Shown in pieces: positions 1 through 10,275 of a stretch of DNA of 64,000 nucleotides; position 1 is the stretch's first letter, and the number at the start of each line of letters is the position of its first letter. Under the pieces are notes generated by a model. It had not been told where the DNA came from and did not search any database. It saw nothing but the letters and a program-made list of their open reading frames with translations. The position numbers were made by a program, and so were the translations under genes. The stretch comes from Cerrena zonata (Eukaryota > Basidiomycota > Agaricomycetes > Polyporales > Cerrenaceae), in contig JASBNA010000054.1 of the NCBI GenBank assembly GCA_038087015.1, positions 186,001-250,000 on the forward strand, read 5' to 3'.

Positions 1-1992
1 AGTGAAACAGATAAAGTAGTAAGACTTGAATAATTCTACTTTTTCACGAGCTTCTCCAAGAAATATATCTTCGGTGGTTAACGGATGAATACCGAATGTC
101 TTTGAAAGTACTTTCATTTCTTCCTCTGTTGGATCTAGGACATCTAACCAAAATGGATTTACATTGATCTCGTTAGAATTAGAAGCTACTAACGATCCAG
201 TGGCGGTAGCTGTACCAGGGACGCCAGTTGCTGCAAGACTGATATTTTTGTTCTCTATACCAGCACCTTGCTTTTGGTTGCTAACACGAGAGGCGTTATT
301 CGAGCCTGTTAAAGAGTTTATTCTATTGGAAGAGACATTATTATTATTGAAGGTCGTTGATGCTTCCGCTAAAGGATTTGAGGAATCTGCTGCCTGAGCG
401 GTGTCATTTAAATCACTTGCAGGAATTGGAACAGGTGTTCCATCCTTCATTGATTCACTGGCTGATGAGAATCCATTTTTCTGAGAGTAAAAAGATGGCA
501 TGAATAAGTCTTTTAAAGTTAGGTTTGTTTCTTCTAAAATGTCATCATTTTGAGCGTTAAGGCCATCCCCCCATTTCTTTTGGAGTGAAACTGAGCCATC
601 TTGAAATTTATTGCTACCGTCTTTTGCTAAGAGACCACTAATGGTTGGAGAATGAATTGTTTTTTGTAAGTCTTCCCGGAAATAGGTGAAGCGGCATAAG
701 CTTGAATCAACTTGTGGTTTTTGAGGGGATTTATCAGCATGTTGATGTTTGTGTTGGTTAGGAGTCTGATATTGACTATTACTTAGAATAGTTTGTACAT
801 GTTCTTTTGACTTTTCCCAAGGTTGAATAGGCTGAGGTCTAATTCGAAAAGAGTTATTAGTTGTTTCAAGGGATTCAACTTCATTGACCTGGGTATTATT
901 GAGTAAAGGAGTATCTTCACGAGATACATGATCTTGTTCATTGGCCAACAGGGAAGGTGAATGGGATTCATCGCGCAGAAATGGGGATCTTGGTTCATCG
1001 TTGCTGCCACTATGAACTGTATGAGCCAAAGGATAATGGAAATTCACATTCTGTTCTTCTTCTTCATCATTACTTTCGTTGTGATCATCGCCGTACTCCT
1101 CTAATTCTTGATTAACAAACTCTTGCATAACTTGTAAATCTGGCCAGCGATAATTGGATTGTTTATTACCTTCAGAGTCCATTTCATGATCGTAATAATC
1201 GGGGAAACAAACATCATCTAAAGACGTTGAATCACTTGAATGATCCGAAGATGGATTTGAACCACCAAACTCCAATGAATTAATCGAAAGTAAATCTTCA
1301 TTGCTGCCATTATAGCTTTGACCATCGTGGAAAGGTTCGTTCCAGGTTTGATTAGAAGCAAGATTACGCTGCTCCTTAGTATACTGATCCATATCTAATA
1401 AAACCGAGCCATATGCAGAACGTTCAGCCCGATTACCTATTATACCGATAAGGAAGATCGTTCCCGTTGCTTTGAGAAAGTAATCCTTGAAGATTTTGGT
1501 TGGTTAATGGAAGACTTGCCCTTTTCTCATAGATGGCTTGTCTTGCGGAATTATTACCAACATTTGAACTGGAAACTGCTGATCTTTTATTTCTAGGAAT
1601 ATTTGAATCTGTATTGAAAGCTTTGGGTATCTGATGATTAGTGTTATGCATAGCTGATTGTCCTTGATTATGAGAATGAAGTTTTGCAGAGAGTTTCGAC
1701 GTCTTGATCTTGCGGGAGAAGAATGGATATGAGCCAAATCATCATGCATTCGATGATCGATATAAGCAGAAAGATTAATACCTGAATTGGAATGGTTCAC
1801 TCCCGAATGATTTGAACCAGATGGATTCAACCGATTATTCTCAAGTAATGGGAATGACGATGACGATTGGTTATTAGGAGACTCTACCGCGTTTGCTCCA
1901 ACCCCAACTGGTGCAAATGAGCCATTCCCTTGCAGACCAAATTCTCGTCTTGGTCTTGATCTATTCTTTGATTTGCCTTTATTCTTACCCAT
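1..1992 (-). CDS. MNR2: Mnr2-type vacuolar magnesium transporter (CorA family), C-terminal part off the window, two frame breaks
   Basis: Mnr2 is a CorA/Alr-family Mg2+ channel of the vacuole membrane. The window holds the ATG (1992) and about 660 codons of the cytosolic N-terminal region. The basic start (MGKNKGKSKNRSRPRR), the block around HSPTISGLL and the block FGIHPLTTEDIFLGEAREKVELF are the signature of Mnr2; the HSPTISGLL block favours Mnr2 over Alr1. The metal-conducting membrane helices lie beyond position 1. The reading frame breaks twice: near 1682-1685 (an A-run on the coding strand, one base missing) and near 1428-1440 (one base extra). After both, reading returns to the original frame and stays open to the edge. 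I see no intron signals here, so sequencing errors are the likeliest cause. Confidence 0.85.
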
Positions 1993-2473
1993 TTCGATTA
2001 TCAGTTTGATTTGGGGCTTTAGGCTAAAACGATTTTAGCAGCAAATACAAGTTATTACCAACAAAAGTTTTCAAAACGAAGGAGAATTCCGTGATTATTA
2101 AATTAGTTGTTCACTTCATTGCTATTCCTATCTTTTTTTTTGTTGTTTCATTTGTTTCCATCTGACACCCGTGCACCCACCGTAAAATTGCAAAAAAACC
2201 GAAATTTCGAAAAGCTTTAGGGTCATTTCAATTTCAAATAGCCTGATATTGCAACAGTCACCAGGAAGCAGAAGGAGTTGTTGGTAATATCGCGATTTTT
2301 GCAACTGGTTTTGGTGGGAGGTGGCTTTGTAAATGGTGTAATGAGACCTGGAGGATATAAATAGAAGAAGGCTGAAAAAGGACCCTTTCCTTCTGGTATG
2401 ACCAATCAAGTCAGTGAAACTACAGAAAATATAATTCAATTGATATCGTATATAATTGTACTTATTCACGGTT
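1993..2473. promoter_or_regulatory. SUB1-MNR2 intergenic region with a Rap1-like motif
   Basis: This stretch lies upstream of MNR2 and downstream of SUB1, both on the minus strand. It contains ACACCCGTGCACCC at 2165-2178, which resembles the Rap1 consensus (ACACCCRYACAY) and recurs in other intergenic regions of the window (7.6, 16.0 and 26.4 kb). Small open frames here show no protein-like composition. The regulatory role is inferred. Confidence 0.4.
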
Positions 2474-2956
2474 TTACTCTTCTTCTGATTCTGATTCCGG
2501 TTCTGCTTCAGCTTTGTTGTTGAGGTTATTGGGCTTAGCTTCAGTGACGTCTTCAAATTCGTCATCGTCGTTTTCCTCCTCTTCACTTTCTGCCGGTTTC
2601 TTTTCGGTTTTTGGCTTTTTGGTAGGGGGTTCGATTGTCCCACTACTTGCTCCAAGTCCGTTAAACCTATCCAAGGCATCTTGGATATTTGATTGGTTTT
2701 CCACCAACTTAAGCCACGAGTCCTCGGTTAATGATATCCCCTTTTTCCCAGGTTTTTTCTCCTTGGTATCCTTATCAAAGTAGAATTCTCGTATGTCCAC
2801 CAAATTGATCCCATTGAACTGTCTGACCGTTACTTGCTTCTTCTTATCTAACTCTATCACCACGTCTTTGCCTCCCGTGGACGTCACGGCTGCCCCACTT
2901 CTGCCCGTGGATGCATTGGATGCTCCTCCCCGTTTATAAAACTTTCTGTATGCCAT
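2474..2956 (-). CDS. SUB1: Transcriptional coactivator Sub1 (PC4 family)
   Basis: Sub1 is the yeast PC4 homologue, a single-stranded-DNA-binding nuclear protein that helps initiation and re-initiation by RNA polymerase II. The 160-residue protein has the PC4 fold at about residues 33-100, with VIELDKKKQVTVRQFNGINLVDIREFY, a KKGISLT turn and a closing helix. A Ser/Gly-rich basic start precedes it. The acidic tail is dense in Glu/Asp and ends SESEEE. It is shorter than the S. cerevisiae protein (about 290 residues), as expected because the poorly conserved tail varies. The ATG at 2956 is followed directly by the conserved basic segment. Confidence 0.93.
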   Translation of the reverse strand: MAYRKFYKRGGASNASTGRSGAAVTSTGGKDVVIELDKKKQVTVRQFNGINLVDIREFYFDKDTKEKKPGKKGISLTEDSWLKLVENQSNIQDALDRFNGLGASSGTIEPPTKKPKTEKKPAESEEEENDDDEFEDVTEAKPNNLNNKAEAEPESESEEE

Positions 2957-3239
2957 GATTCTTCAATTGGCCAGTGAATGCTGAATATATTGGGAAAAGA
3001 AGAAGAAAGGAAGACTTTTGGGCCAGTTGTTTTTTGATGGCGCACGCGTAAAACTGCAAAAAAAATTGAACAACTTCAATGATTATACGATGGTACAAGG
3101 GTTGAAGTAAATAACTTTACTTTGTTTTATTTAAATATATATGAAAGCCAAAGGGGTTCTTCTTTTATGAAAAAAAAAATCAAAAAAAAAAAAAAATCAA
3201 AAAAAATATAACAGTCTAAAAAAGGTCTAAAAAGGATAA

Positions 3240-4316
3240 TCAATGGTCTATACCACTAGGCCAGGTTTCGTTCAAATGATGACCTAGCATTCTATGTACT
3301 TTTTCTTCCAAAGGGGTGTCTTTATCATTGACGCCATCTTCGTTCAATTTAACTTGCCAGTAACAATTGATTGCAACATTGAGTTCTTCCACACTAGAAA
3401 CCCCCAAAACAATTGAAACTTTTTTATTCCATCTCAAATAACCGGGTCTTTCAGAGTCTTTTTTACCGAAACTTAAACCAAATAGCCAGTGTCTTAAGGC
3501 AAAACGGGTGGACAAGTCGGCCAATTCAACTTGGTCTTCTTTTATTAAAGTTTGGGCAATATTTGCAATACAATTTTTCAAATCTGGGGATGCAGGGTGG
3601 AAATCGTGGGTAACTTGGGATCTTAATAGCGACATACTTAAAATTGAACCATTGAGTAATTTTTGAAGACCACATTCATTTAAGAATTTATCATGGTATT
3701 CAAATAGTTTAGTATTTTGAATACATCCATTACTATAGGACATTACCACGTCCAACGATCCAATATCATCTTGATGGGAATCATGACAATTTTTAGCAAT
3801 CTTATATAAGAATTCAACCGGATATCCAGAAATCCCAATGTTTTTAATTATACCTTCCCTTTTCATCAATGATAATTCTTTTAATGCTTCATAAATTTCA
3901 TCTTCCTTAACAAATTCAATATCATGCATATACACTAAATCAAGATATTTAGTATTCAATCGACTTAAAGATCTTTCAACAGATTTCCTAACAGCATCTC
4001 TTGAATAATCAAAATCGTTTAATTTAATTCTACCAGCCTTAGTACAAATAAAATACAGTTCTCTATTCCATTTACTTTTCAATTCAAATAAGGCTTTCCC
4101 AAGTAATTCTTCGGATGCTCCATAATATGGCGAGGTGTCAATAGCAATTAATCCACTTCTAAACGCTTGAGAAACAATCTCCTTCACCGGTAACTTATAT
4201 GGATCTGATGCATATTGAGTATTGAAAACCGCTCCTCCAACTATTAGTGGTGGTAGATACTTGATCGAGTATGGTTGAGGCGCACTGGTTGGTCCAATTG
4301 GTTTGATAATTGACAT
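3240..4316 (-). CDS. ARA2: NAD-dependent D-arabinose dehydrogenase (aldo-keto reductase)
   Basis: Ara2 is a cytosolic aldo-keto reductase that oxidises D-arabinose to D-arabinono-1,4-lactone, feeding D-erythroascorbate synthesis. The 358-residue protein is a full-length AKR barrel. It shows GGAVFNTQY near the start, the catalytic Asp/Tyr block DTSPYYGASEELLGKAL (about 58-75), the Lys block FICTKAGRIKLNDFDYSRDAV, and MHD in YLDLVYMHDIEF in place of the usual AKR histidine strand. The C-terminal block VSIVLGVSSVEELN is the cofactor-phosphate region. The downstream flank (3170-3210) is a long A-rich run on the plus strand, that is T-rich on the sense strand. Confidence 0.88.
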   Translation of the reverse strand: MSIIKPIGPTSAPQPYSIKYLPPLIVGGAVFNTQYASDPYKLPVKEIVSQAFRSGLIAIDTSPYYGASEELLGKALFELKSKWNRELYFICTKAGRIKLNDFDYSRDAVRKSVERSLSRLNTKYLDLVYMHDIEFVKEDEIYEALKELSLMKREGIIKNIGISGYPVEFLYKIAKNCHDSHQDDIGSLDVVMSYSNGCIQNTKLFEYHDKFLNECGLQKLLNGSILSMSLLRSQVTHDFHPASPDLKNCIANIAQTLIKEDQVELADLSTRFALRHWLFGLSFGKKDSERPGYLRWNKKVSIVLGVSSVEELNVAINCYWQVKLNEDGVNDKDTPLEEKVHRMLGHHLNETWPSGIDH

Positions 4317-4729
4317 CTCGGTTGTTTCAGTGGGTTCTTCTAAGCTTGCTGTTCGGTCTCTGCTCCTCGATTTCGAATCGTTTCTACTTAAACTCGTATC
4401 AAAGACTGGCCTATGTCCTCCCCAATTCTTTTTCTTTAATTTTTGTTTGGTCGTTTGGCCAAAAAAAAAATTTTTGGTGAGAACTGCGAGAAAATCCGAT
4501 TGCCTAATAATTTTCCCCTATACTTTTCCATGGGACTAGCACCGGACCAACTAAAGACTAGACCAAGTAGGCGAAGAGGAAGGTGGGTCAGGCGGGCCAG
4601 TGGATCACGTAGTACTTACAAGATTGGGTTAACTCTAATATACATTGTAGAAAAAAAAAAAAGAAGTAGAAACACAAGATTTGAAATGAATAATTGAAAA
4701 GATGCAAATTAGAAACTAAATAAGAAGAA
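4317..4729. other. ARA2 upstream region and HOF1 3' flank, no gene seen
   Basis: About 410 bases separate the ARA2 start from the HOF1 stop. Short frames on both strands lack protein-like content. There is an A-run at 4459-4468 and another at 4652-4661. I see no RNA gene. Confidence 0.5.
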
Positions 4730-7138
4730 TTAAAAGATATGATCACCTTCAACAAGGTAATTGCCGGGGACAAGACCAAACATACCCACACGATCATTAG
4801 AATTTTTACCTAATTCCACTGCAAACCAACCATCATCTTGTTTATGAACAATGTACATGTACCAACCTTTTTTAAAGGATAATTCATTATGATTTTGAGC
4901 TTTAAAAGAATATCTTGCCTTTGCCTTAGCAATATAAGGTTGACGAGTGATTGGAGTGAATTTTTCAACGGTGTCGTCGGCTAACATTGAATGAAGGTCA
5001 GTGAAAGATTTAGAAGCCTTGTGAAAGATAGAAGAAGGTGCCTTTTTAGGAGACATTAAATGTTGTTGTTGGTTTGGAGAAGGCATTGGTTTATTAACAA
5101 TTGTGGTGCCAATCAGATCCTCGTTATATAAGTCATCATTTAAAACTGGTTCCAACATTGATTTTGGTCTTATTCTTTTGGGAGGACCGGATTTGGAAAC
5201 AGGAATATTTTTATTTGATTTTGGAGAAGAATTTATATGAATGGGAGAAGCAAAACTGATTGAATCGTATCTAGTAGCTACTTCAGTTGAATCATCAATG
5301 AAATCCGAAGCTGGTTTGAAAGGACTATTTGGGATTGAATTTGATTTCCTATATTCTTCATCTCTAATTCTATCTTCTTCTTCCTTTTTAGCTCTTCTTA
5401 CTGATTTTCTATATTTAGTCATATCACCATCACCACCAGCACTTATATCTTCCAAAGCTTTTGCAATGAAATCAAATGAAAAATCTTTTGAAATTGGAAC
5501 AGCCGGTTTATTACTTGGTTGATTTAAAACATTTAAGTTTTTATTATAAGAAGTACCTTCTTTTGACTTTAAATTAATTTGTTCTTGAAATTGATGTAAT
5601 TGTTTACCTTTACGAGGACTAGCCCAATTTCTTTCTTGACTTGAGCCACTATCTGAATATCTAGTTGGATTTGAAGAATTAGAGGATCCATTTGAATTTT
5701 TAAAGTTACTTTCTTTAATTGAAAAAACATCTTGATTATCATCAAAATTACTATATTGAGAACCATCGGTGGGGGCTCTCCTACGGATTTGCAGAGGAGA
5801 GGTTAAATGAAGGTTACTATTGGTTTTCCTATGAAGAAGATGTTGTTGATTATAATTATAATTTGTTGGACTTGGAGGAGGTAAATCGACTTTATTATTT
5901 TGTAAAGCATTTGAGCCAAATGGTGGAGTTTGTAAAGGATGGGAAGATCTTGGAGTTGTTGGATGATGAGTTAGCGGAGAAGAATTTGATTGAACGGGAG
6001 ACAATTGATCAATTGTTTGAATTTGAGTGGCTTGACTCGAGGGAGAAGATATTGAAGGAGGTAAAGTTTCCGGAGATGGTTTAGTCACTGTTGGAATTGG
6101 AGGTATTTGATATTGTTGTTGTTGTTGTTGTTGTTGTTGGGGAGATTGATTAATATGAGACATGTTTGAATGAGTTGAATAAGTTCTTGCTAAGACCCTG
6201 GTATAATCAGGGGTTTCGAATTCGGCTAATTGATAATTTTTTTCATTAGAAGAATCATCATAACCTGACATGTAGTCGATGAATTTAGGAGATTGGTAAA
6301 TTTTATTACCGGTCCCATAAATTTCAGCAAAATCCTGTAAATCTTTTGGAGGGTTAATGATGGCAAAACTAGATCTTGCTTTATCGACTGAATTATCGTT
6401 GTCAACACATAAAGTAGCAATATTATTACAAAAATTGAAACAATTCATTTTACATAATTGAATTCTTTCAATTTCCAATTGATAGAAATTTTGTAAAGAG
6501 ATTGACCAATCTCGTATCCAAATTTCATTATATTCTTTATACTTATCAATGGCGGCTTGATAATTCAATTGATTATTGATTGAATTGGATTTTAATTTTG
6601 CTAATTTCATTTCGTATTTTTCTAATTCTTTACCCCAGGTAGTTTGACAAGCTAAAGAACAGGATTTAATTTGACCACATTCATCTTGATATTTTGTTCT
6701 TAATATTTCCAAGTTTTTCAAAGAATCATTTCTTTTATTTAAAACTTTTATCATATGATGTTCTATTTTCCCAACTTCTTTTGAGTAAACTTGGGCAAAA
6801 TGATTAAGAGAATCGTAATTTATTTGGTTGATTGACTTAATCAATTTCCCGTTATATTTCAACATTGAATTATTTTCACATTGTAATTGATCTAAGGCTA
6901 TTTTCAAGCTTCCGGTTTCATTTGAGCCTAAGTATATTTTATTATTAAGTTTTTCAATTTTTTTATTATACTCTTTTTCAATATTAATTCTTTCAAGATA
7001 ATAATCCAATAATTCTTGCATGGTATTAATTGAATGTTTAATTTTAGTTTGAATAATATTAAACCCAGCATCTTTTGACCCCCAAAAATTATTAACAAAT
7101 GTTATTTCATTTGGACCAAACTGTCCATTTCTCGACAT
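4730..7138 (-). CDS. HOF1: F-BAR/SH3 cytokinesis protein Hof1
   Basis: Hof1 (Cyk2) works at the bud neck, coordinating actomyosin ring contraction with septum formation and regulating formins. The 802-residue protein starts with an F-BAR domain (about 8-270), including FVNNFWGSKDAGFNIIQTK and a long helical, Lys/Asn-rich body. A disordered Ser/Pro/Asn-rich middle follows (about 320-700), with a glutamine run near residue 340 coded by a CAA-type repeat (plus strand about 6115-6138). The C-terminal SH3 domain covers about 735-800: KARYSFKAQNHNELSFKKGWYMYI, then DDGWFAVEL, then GLVPGNYLVEG. Length and domain order match the family. The frame is intact. Confidence 0.93.
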   Translation of the reverse strand: MSRNGQFGPNEITFVNNFWGSKDAGFNIIQTKIKHSINTMQELLDYYLERINIEKEYNKKIEKLNNKIYLGSNETGSLKIALDQLQCENNSMLKYNGKLIKSINQINYDSLNHFAQVYSKEVGKIEHHMIKVLNKRNDSLKNLEILRTKYQDECGQIKSCSLACQTTWGKELEKYEMKLAKLKSNSINNQLNYQAAIDKYKEYNEIWIRDWSISLQNFYQLEIERIQLCKMNCFNFCNNIATLCVDNDNSVDKARSSFAIINPPKDLQDFAEIYGTGNKIYQSPKFIDYMSGYDDSSNEKNYQLAEFETPDYTRVLARTYSTHSNMSHINQSPQQQQQQQQQYQIPPIPTVTKPSPETLPPSISSPSSQATQIQTIDQLSPVQSNSSPLTHHPTTPRSSHPLQTPPFGSNALQNNKVDLPPPSPTNYNYNQQHLLHRKTNSNLHLTSPLQIRRRAPTDGSQYSNFDDNQDVFSIKESNFKNSNGSSNSSNPTRYSDSGSSQERNWASPRKGKQLHQFQEQINLKSKEGTSYNKNLNVLNQPSNKPAVPISKDFSFDFIAKALEDISAGGDGDMTKYRKSVRRAKKEEEDRIRDEEYRKSNSIPNSPFKPASDFIDDSTEVATRYDSISFASPIHINSSPKSNKNIPVSKSGPPKRIRPKSMLEPVLNDDLYNEDLIGTTIVNKPMPSPNQQQHLMSPKKAPSSIFHKASKSFTDLHSMLADDTVEKFTPITRQPYIAKAKARYSFKAQNHNELSFKKGWYMYIVHKQDDGWFAVELGKNSNDRVGMFGLVPGNYLVEGDHIF

Positions 7139-8172
7139 GGTTAATTAGTGAAAGAAGAAAAGAAGAAGTAGAGAAAAAAAATTAAAGATTGAAGTACGTT
7201 AAATAATGTTATGGTAACCAAAAAAATCGTAATCACAACCACCCAGCAAAATTTAACGAATTAATACCGTCAAGAAACAAAAAATTATTAAGATTTCAAA
7301 AATTGCCTTAAGAAGAAGAAGTAGTTGGAATATCTTACTTTAATCTTATTGAAAGAAGATTATATTGAAAGATACTTTTCTGTTTATCAAAAGTACTAAA
7401 AGGGTAATGTTATTGAACAGAAGTTCCAGCTTAAACAGAAGCTTTTAGAAAAACAACAAAGTGTTTTACTTTTAAATTGGCTGCTGATTGTTCTCGACGC
7501 ATTCGAAACAAGAGCCCGAAACACAATCCGATCACTGACGAAGTATTTATCAAAACACTGTTCAATCAACCTCTGCTTCACTCGTTTATGTAGTTGATGA
7601 TGTTGAAATTTTTGCAGTTTCTCGATTCGGCCAATTTGTCAATAGAGAAAACTCTGGTGCACGGGTGCTGGTCTGCAAGCACTCAATAACCTTTCCGGTT
7701 TGGGTAAGTCCTCTGGTGCACGGGTATTTTCTCTCTACTCTCCCGTTATACCAGTAAAACAAGCACTACAGCACCAGTATCAAAAGATTAGGGCCCGGGA
7801 GACTTATATACTGTGCGTACGGTCGTATCTACGTCCTTGCAATACGTCACAACAGTGTGGTTATTGTGGGTTGCCAGCGACAGTGCTGCCAGTGCTGTCG
7901 AGCTGCTATCACGGTTGTTGCGGTTGTTGTAATTGTTGTAATTGTTGTTGTAGTTGTAGTTGTTGTAGTTGTTGTTGTTGAAGTTGTAGTTGTAGTTATT
8001 GGAGTTGATATAATGGTAGTTGTAGTTCCCGGAGTCCGAGCCACTGTGAGGCCTGTGCACGTGACCGGGCCCATTATTCCGGTGACGTCAAAAATGACTT
8101 TATTTTTCCAACGAGTCAGTACTTGAGAAGATACTTCATCCATTCATTGGGTATACCTTGATATTTGATAGT
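7139..8172. promoter_or_regulatory. HOF1-RCH1 divergent intergenic region with repeats and CRE/E-box-like sites
   Basis: About 1 kb separates the divergent HOF1 and RCH1 starts. CTCTGGTGCACGGGT occurs twice, at 7652-7666 and 7711-7725. A TTG/TAG/TAA-type trinucleotide-rich run covers about 7915-8000; it yields low-complexity frames in several phases that are not genes. CACGTG (8058-8063) and TGACGTCA (8083-8090, an ATF/CREB-type site) lie close upstream of RCH1. The binding proteins are inferred from motif shape only. Confidence 0.5.
7915..8000. repeat. Trinucleotide-rich minisatellite (TTG/TAG/TAA)
   Basis: Imperfect triplets of the TTG, TAG and TAA type repeat over about 85 bases between HOF1 and RCH1. 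The run is intergenic and produces spurious valine-, threonine- or asparagine-rich frames. Confidence 0.75.
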
Positions 8173-9489
8173 ATGAGTGATAGCGAAGCCAGTGGCAAGG
8201 CCAAGGTGTACGTGTGGATGCGTCGGATAGCATCGTTTTTAATCAACCAGTGGTTTTTCATACTCTTGGGGGTATTTGTTGCTTTAGCCCATCTGTATCC
8301 AGAGTTTGCCAAACAAGGAGGAACCATTAGAGCAGAGTATTCTATAGGGTATGGTGCGGTGGCGGTGATTTTCTTGATCTCCGGGTTGTCGATGCTGTCG
8401 AAAGACTTGATGAAGAATACATTCCATTGGAGAGCACATTTTACGGTATTGACTAGTTCGTTTTTAATCACGTCGGCCATTATATTCGGAATCTGTTGTG
8501 GGATCAAAGCCAGTCATGACCAGGCTATAGATGATTGGTTATTGGTGGGACTTATTGTTACCCATAGTTGTCCAACCACTGTTAGTTCCAATGTTGTAAT
8601 GACAAAGCAAGCCCATGGGAATGATATCTTGACCTTATGTGAAGTTTTCATTGGGAATGTTTTGGGTGCTTTTATTACCCCGGCGTTGGTTCAGATGTAT
8701 TTGAGAGGAGTGTGGGAATTCGGGAACCCGACCCACCAAGAACTGGGCGATAGCTCAATGACTGAATTATACGGAGAAGTCATGAAACAAATTGGATTAT
8801 CGGTGTTTGTACCGTTATTTGTGGGACAAGTGGTTCAAAATATATTTCCTAAACAAACCAAATGGACCTTGACCACGTTTAAATTGAATAAAGTGGGTTC
8901 GTTCATGTTACTTTTAATCATGTTCCAATCATTTTCAACTGCTTTCGCCCAGGATGCCTTTACTTCGGTTAGCCATGTCAGTATAATTTTTTTGGTGTTT
9001 TTCAATATTGGAATTTATCTTTTTTTCACCGTGTTGACCTACGCCTATTCCAGACCTTATTGGATTCTATTGATCTTTAATACTCCGCCAGAACAATCGA
9101 ACTCCAGATTATATCGCTGGAGTTACAAATTCTTCACGCCCTTCTATTACAATCGAAGAGATACCGTGGCCATGATGTTATGTGGGCCGGCTAAAACCGC
9201 CGCTCTAGGGGTTTCTTTAGTCAGTTCCCAATACGGCTCTCATAGTAAGTATCTAGGTAAACTATTGGTTCCGCTTGTATTATACCAAGCTGAACAGGTG
9301 ATGACGGCACAAATCTTGGTAAAATTCATGAAAAAATGGGTTTATGCAGACCCAAACTTAAAGCAGGACATTGAAACCCCAACTGAAGAACCCGAAAACC
9401 CTAATCACGAACAAGAAAGCTCAAATGAAACCAGCTCGCGGGAACCTTTAGAAAGAGACAACCAGAGCTCCCATTCGTACAAAAGATAA
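8173..9489 (+). CDS. RCH1: Rch1-type plasma membrane transporter homologue (SLC10A7 family)
   Basis: Rch1 is a fungal member of the SLC10 bile-acid/sodium symporter fold and is known in Candida as a negative regulator of cytosolic Ca2+ influx at the plasma membrane. The 438-residue protein shows about ten hydrophobic helices. Conserved blocks include FAKQGGTIRAEYSIGYGAVAVIFLISGLSM, THSCPTTVSSNVVMTKQAHGND and AMMLCGPAKTAALGVSLVSSQYG. The C-terminal 50 residues are hydrophilic and Glu/Asn/Ser-rich. I start at the ATG at 8173; the open frame extends five codons further to a TTG, which is not a yeast start. Several CTG codons here (for example AH-CTG-YPEF) should be Ser. Confidence 0.9.
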   Translation: MSDSEASGKAKVYVWMRRIASFLINQWFFILLGVFVALAHLYPEFAKQGGTIRAEYSIGYGAVAVIFLISGLSMLSKDLMKNTFHWRAHFTVLTSSFLITSAIIFGICCGIKASHDQAIDDWLLVGLIVTHSCPTTVSSNVVMTKQAHGNDILTLCEVFIGNVLGAFITPALVQMYLRGVWEFGNPTHQELGDSSMTELYGEVMKQIGLSVFVPLFVGQVVQNIFPKQTKWTLTTFKLNKVGSFMLLLIMFQSFSTAFAQDAFTSVSHVSIIFLVFFNIGIYLFFTVLTYAYSRPYWILLIFNTPPEQSNSRLYRWSYKFFTPFYYNRRDTVAMMLCGPAKTAALGVSLVSSQYGSHSKYLGKLLVPLVLYQAEQVMTAQILVKFMKKWVYADPNLKQDIETPTEEPENPNHEQESSNETSSREPLERDNQSSHSYKR

Positions 9490-10094
9490 TGCATTTCACA
9501 TAAACCACTAATATATATTTATACATACCACCTTCGTAGCACTTTATCGCAGACCCAGAAAGTCATCGGCTGCGAAAAATCGGTGTCTTATTACATTTCG
9601 GCCTTCATTCGCTAAACCTTCTTCTCCTTCCCATCTTCACTACCTCCGGCCTCCAGCCAGTTCTTCCTTCGATAAAGATATCTTCTTGTAGAGCTTAGAC
9701 TCGCCGACATCTGCGACATTTTTTTGTTTTCCGGTCAAAGCTTCCCCGGAAATCGCTTTATGTAACCACGCATAATCTTATCAATTATCAGCTTGGTCTA
9801 CGTTCTGTCCATACCCACACCCATCGCTACCCATCTCTATGCTCCGATCGCTATGCCTTCGCTATGCCCATCGCTATGCCCATGCCCATCCTGGTCTCAT
9901 ACTGGACCCCTGGGGCAGGATCACCGTCGGCGTCCGACTGCGTAGTTGCACAGTAGAATGAGCTTACGAAGCAAGTTTAAATACCGCTTGTTAAGTCAAC
10001 AACTAGCGAGCATTGATCATTCGTAGTCCACACCCATCCTCATCGCTGTCTGTATTCCACTATCCACTGGTATACTGATATCCCGATATATCAT

Positions 10095-10150
10095 GCCTGC
10101 TGGGCCTGCTGTATATGCCTGCCTGCTGGGCCTGCTGGGCCTGCTGGGCC
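10095..10150. repeat. CCTGCTGGG 9-bp tandem repeat
   Basis: Three exact 9-bp units run from 10122 to 10148, with two further partial or exact copies just upstream around 10096-10110. The array is intergenic. Confidence 0.85.
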
Positions 10151-10235
10151 TACTCTATGCTGCCGGGAGCTGTGGGTGAACGGGTCTTCCGACTGTGGAT
10201 AGCCAATGATAAAGAAATGCACCCCATGTTCTAAC

Positions 10236-10275
10236 AAAACAAAAAAAAAAAATTTTTTTTAATTTTTTTTGTTTT
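10236..10275. repeat. A/T inverted repeat
   Basis: The left arm AAAACAAAAAAAA (10236-10248) is a perfect complement of the right arm TTTTTTTTGTTTT (10263-10275), with a 14-base A/T loop. It is flanked by related direct repeats containing GCACCCC (10219-10226 and 10290-10297). Confidence 0.8.

Noticed and set aside
1428..1700. Intron explanation for the MNR2 frame changes
   Set aside because: No GTATGT-type donor or TACTAAC branch site is present, and the middle segment reads as plausible protein.
7788..8143. Overlapping frames of valine-, threonine- and asparagine-rich protein on both strands
   Set aside because: They are translations of the triplet-rich minisatellite in all phases, without normal protein composition.
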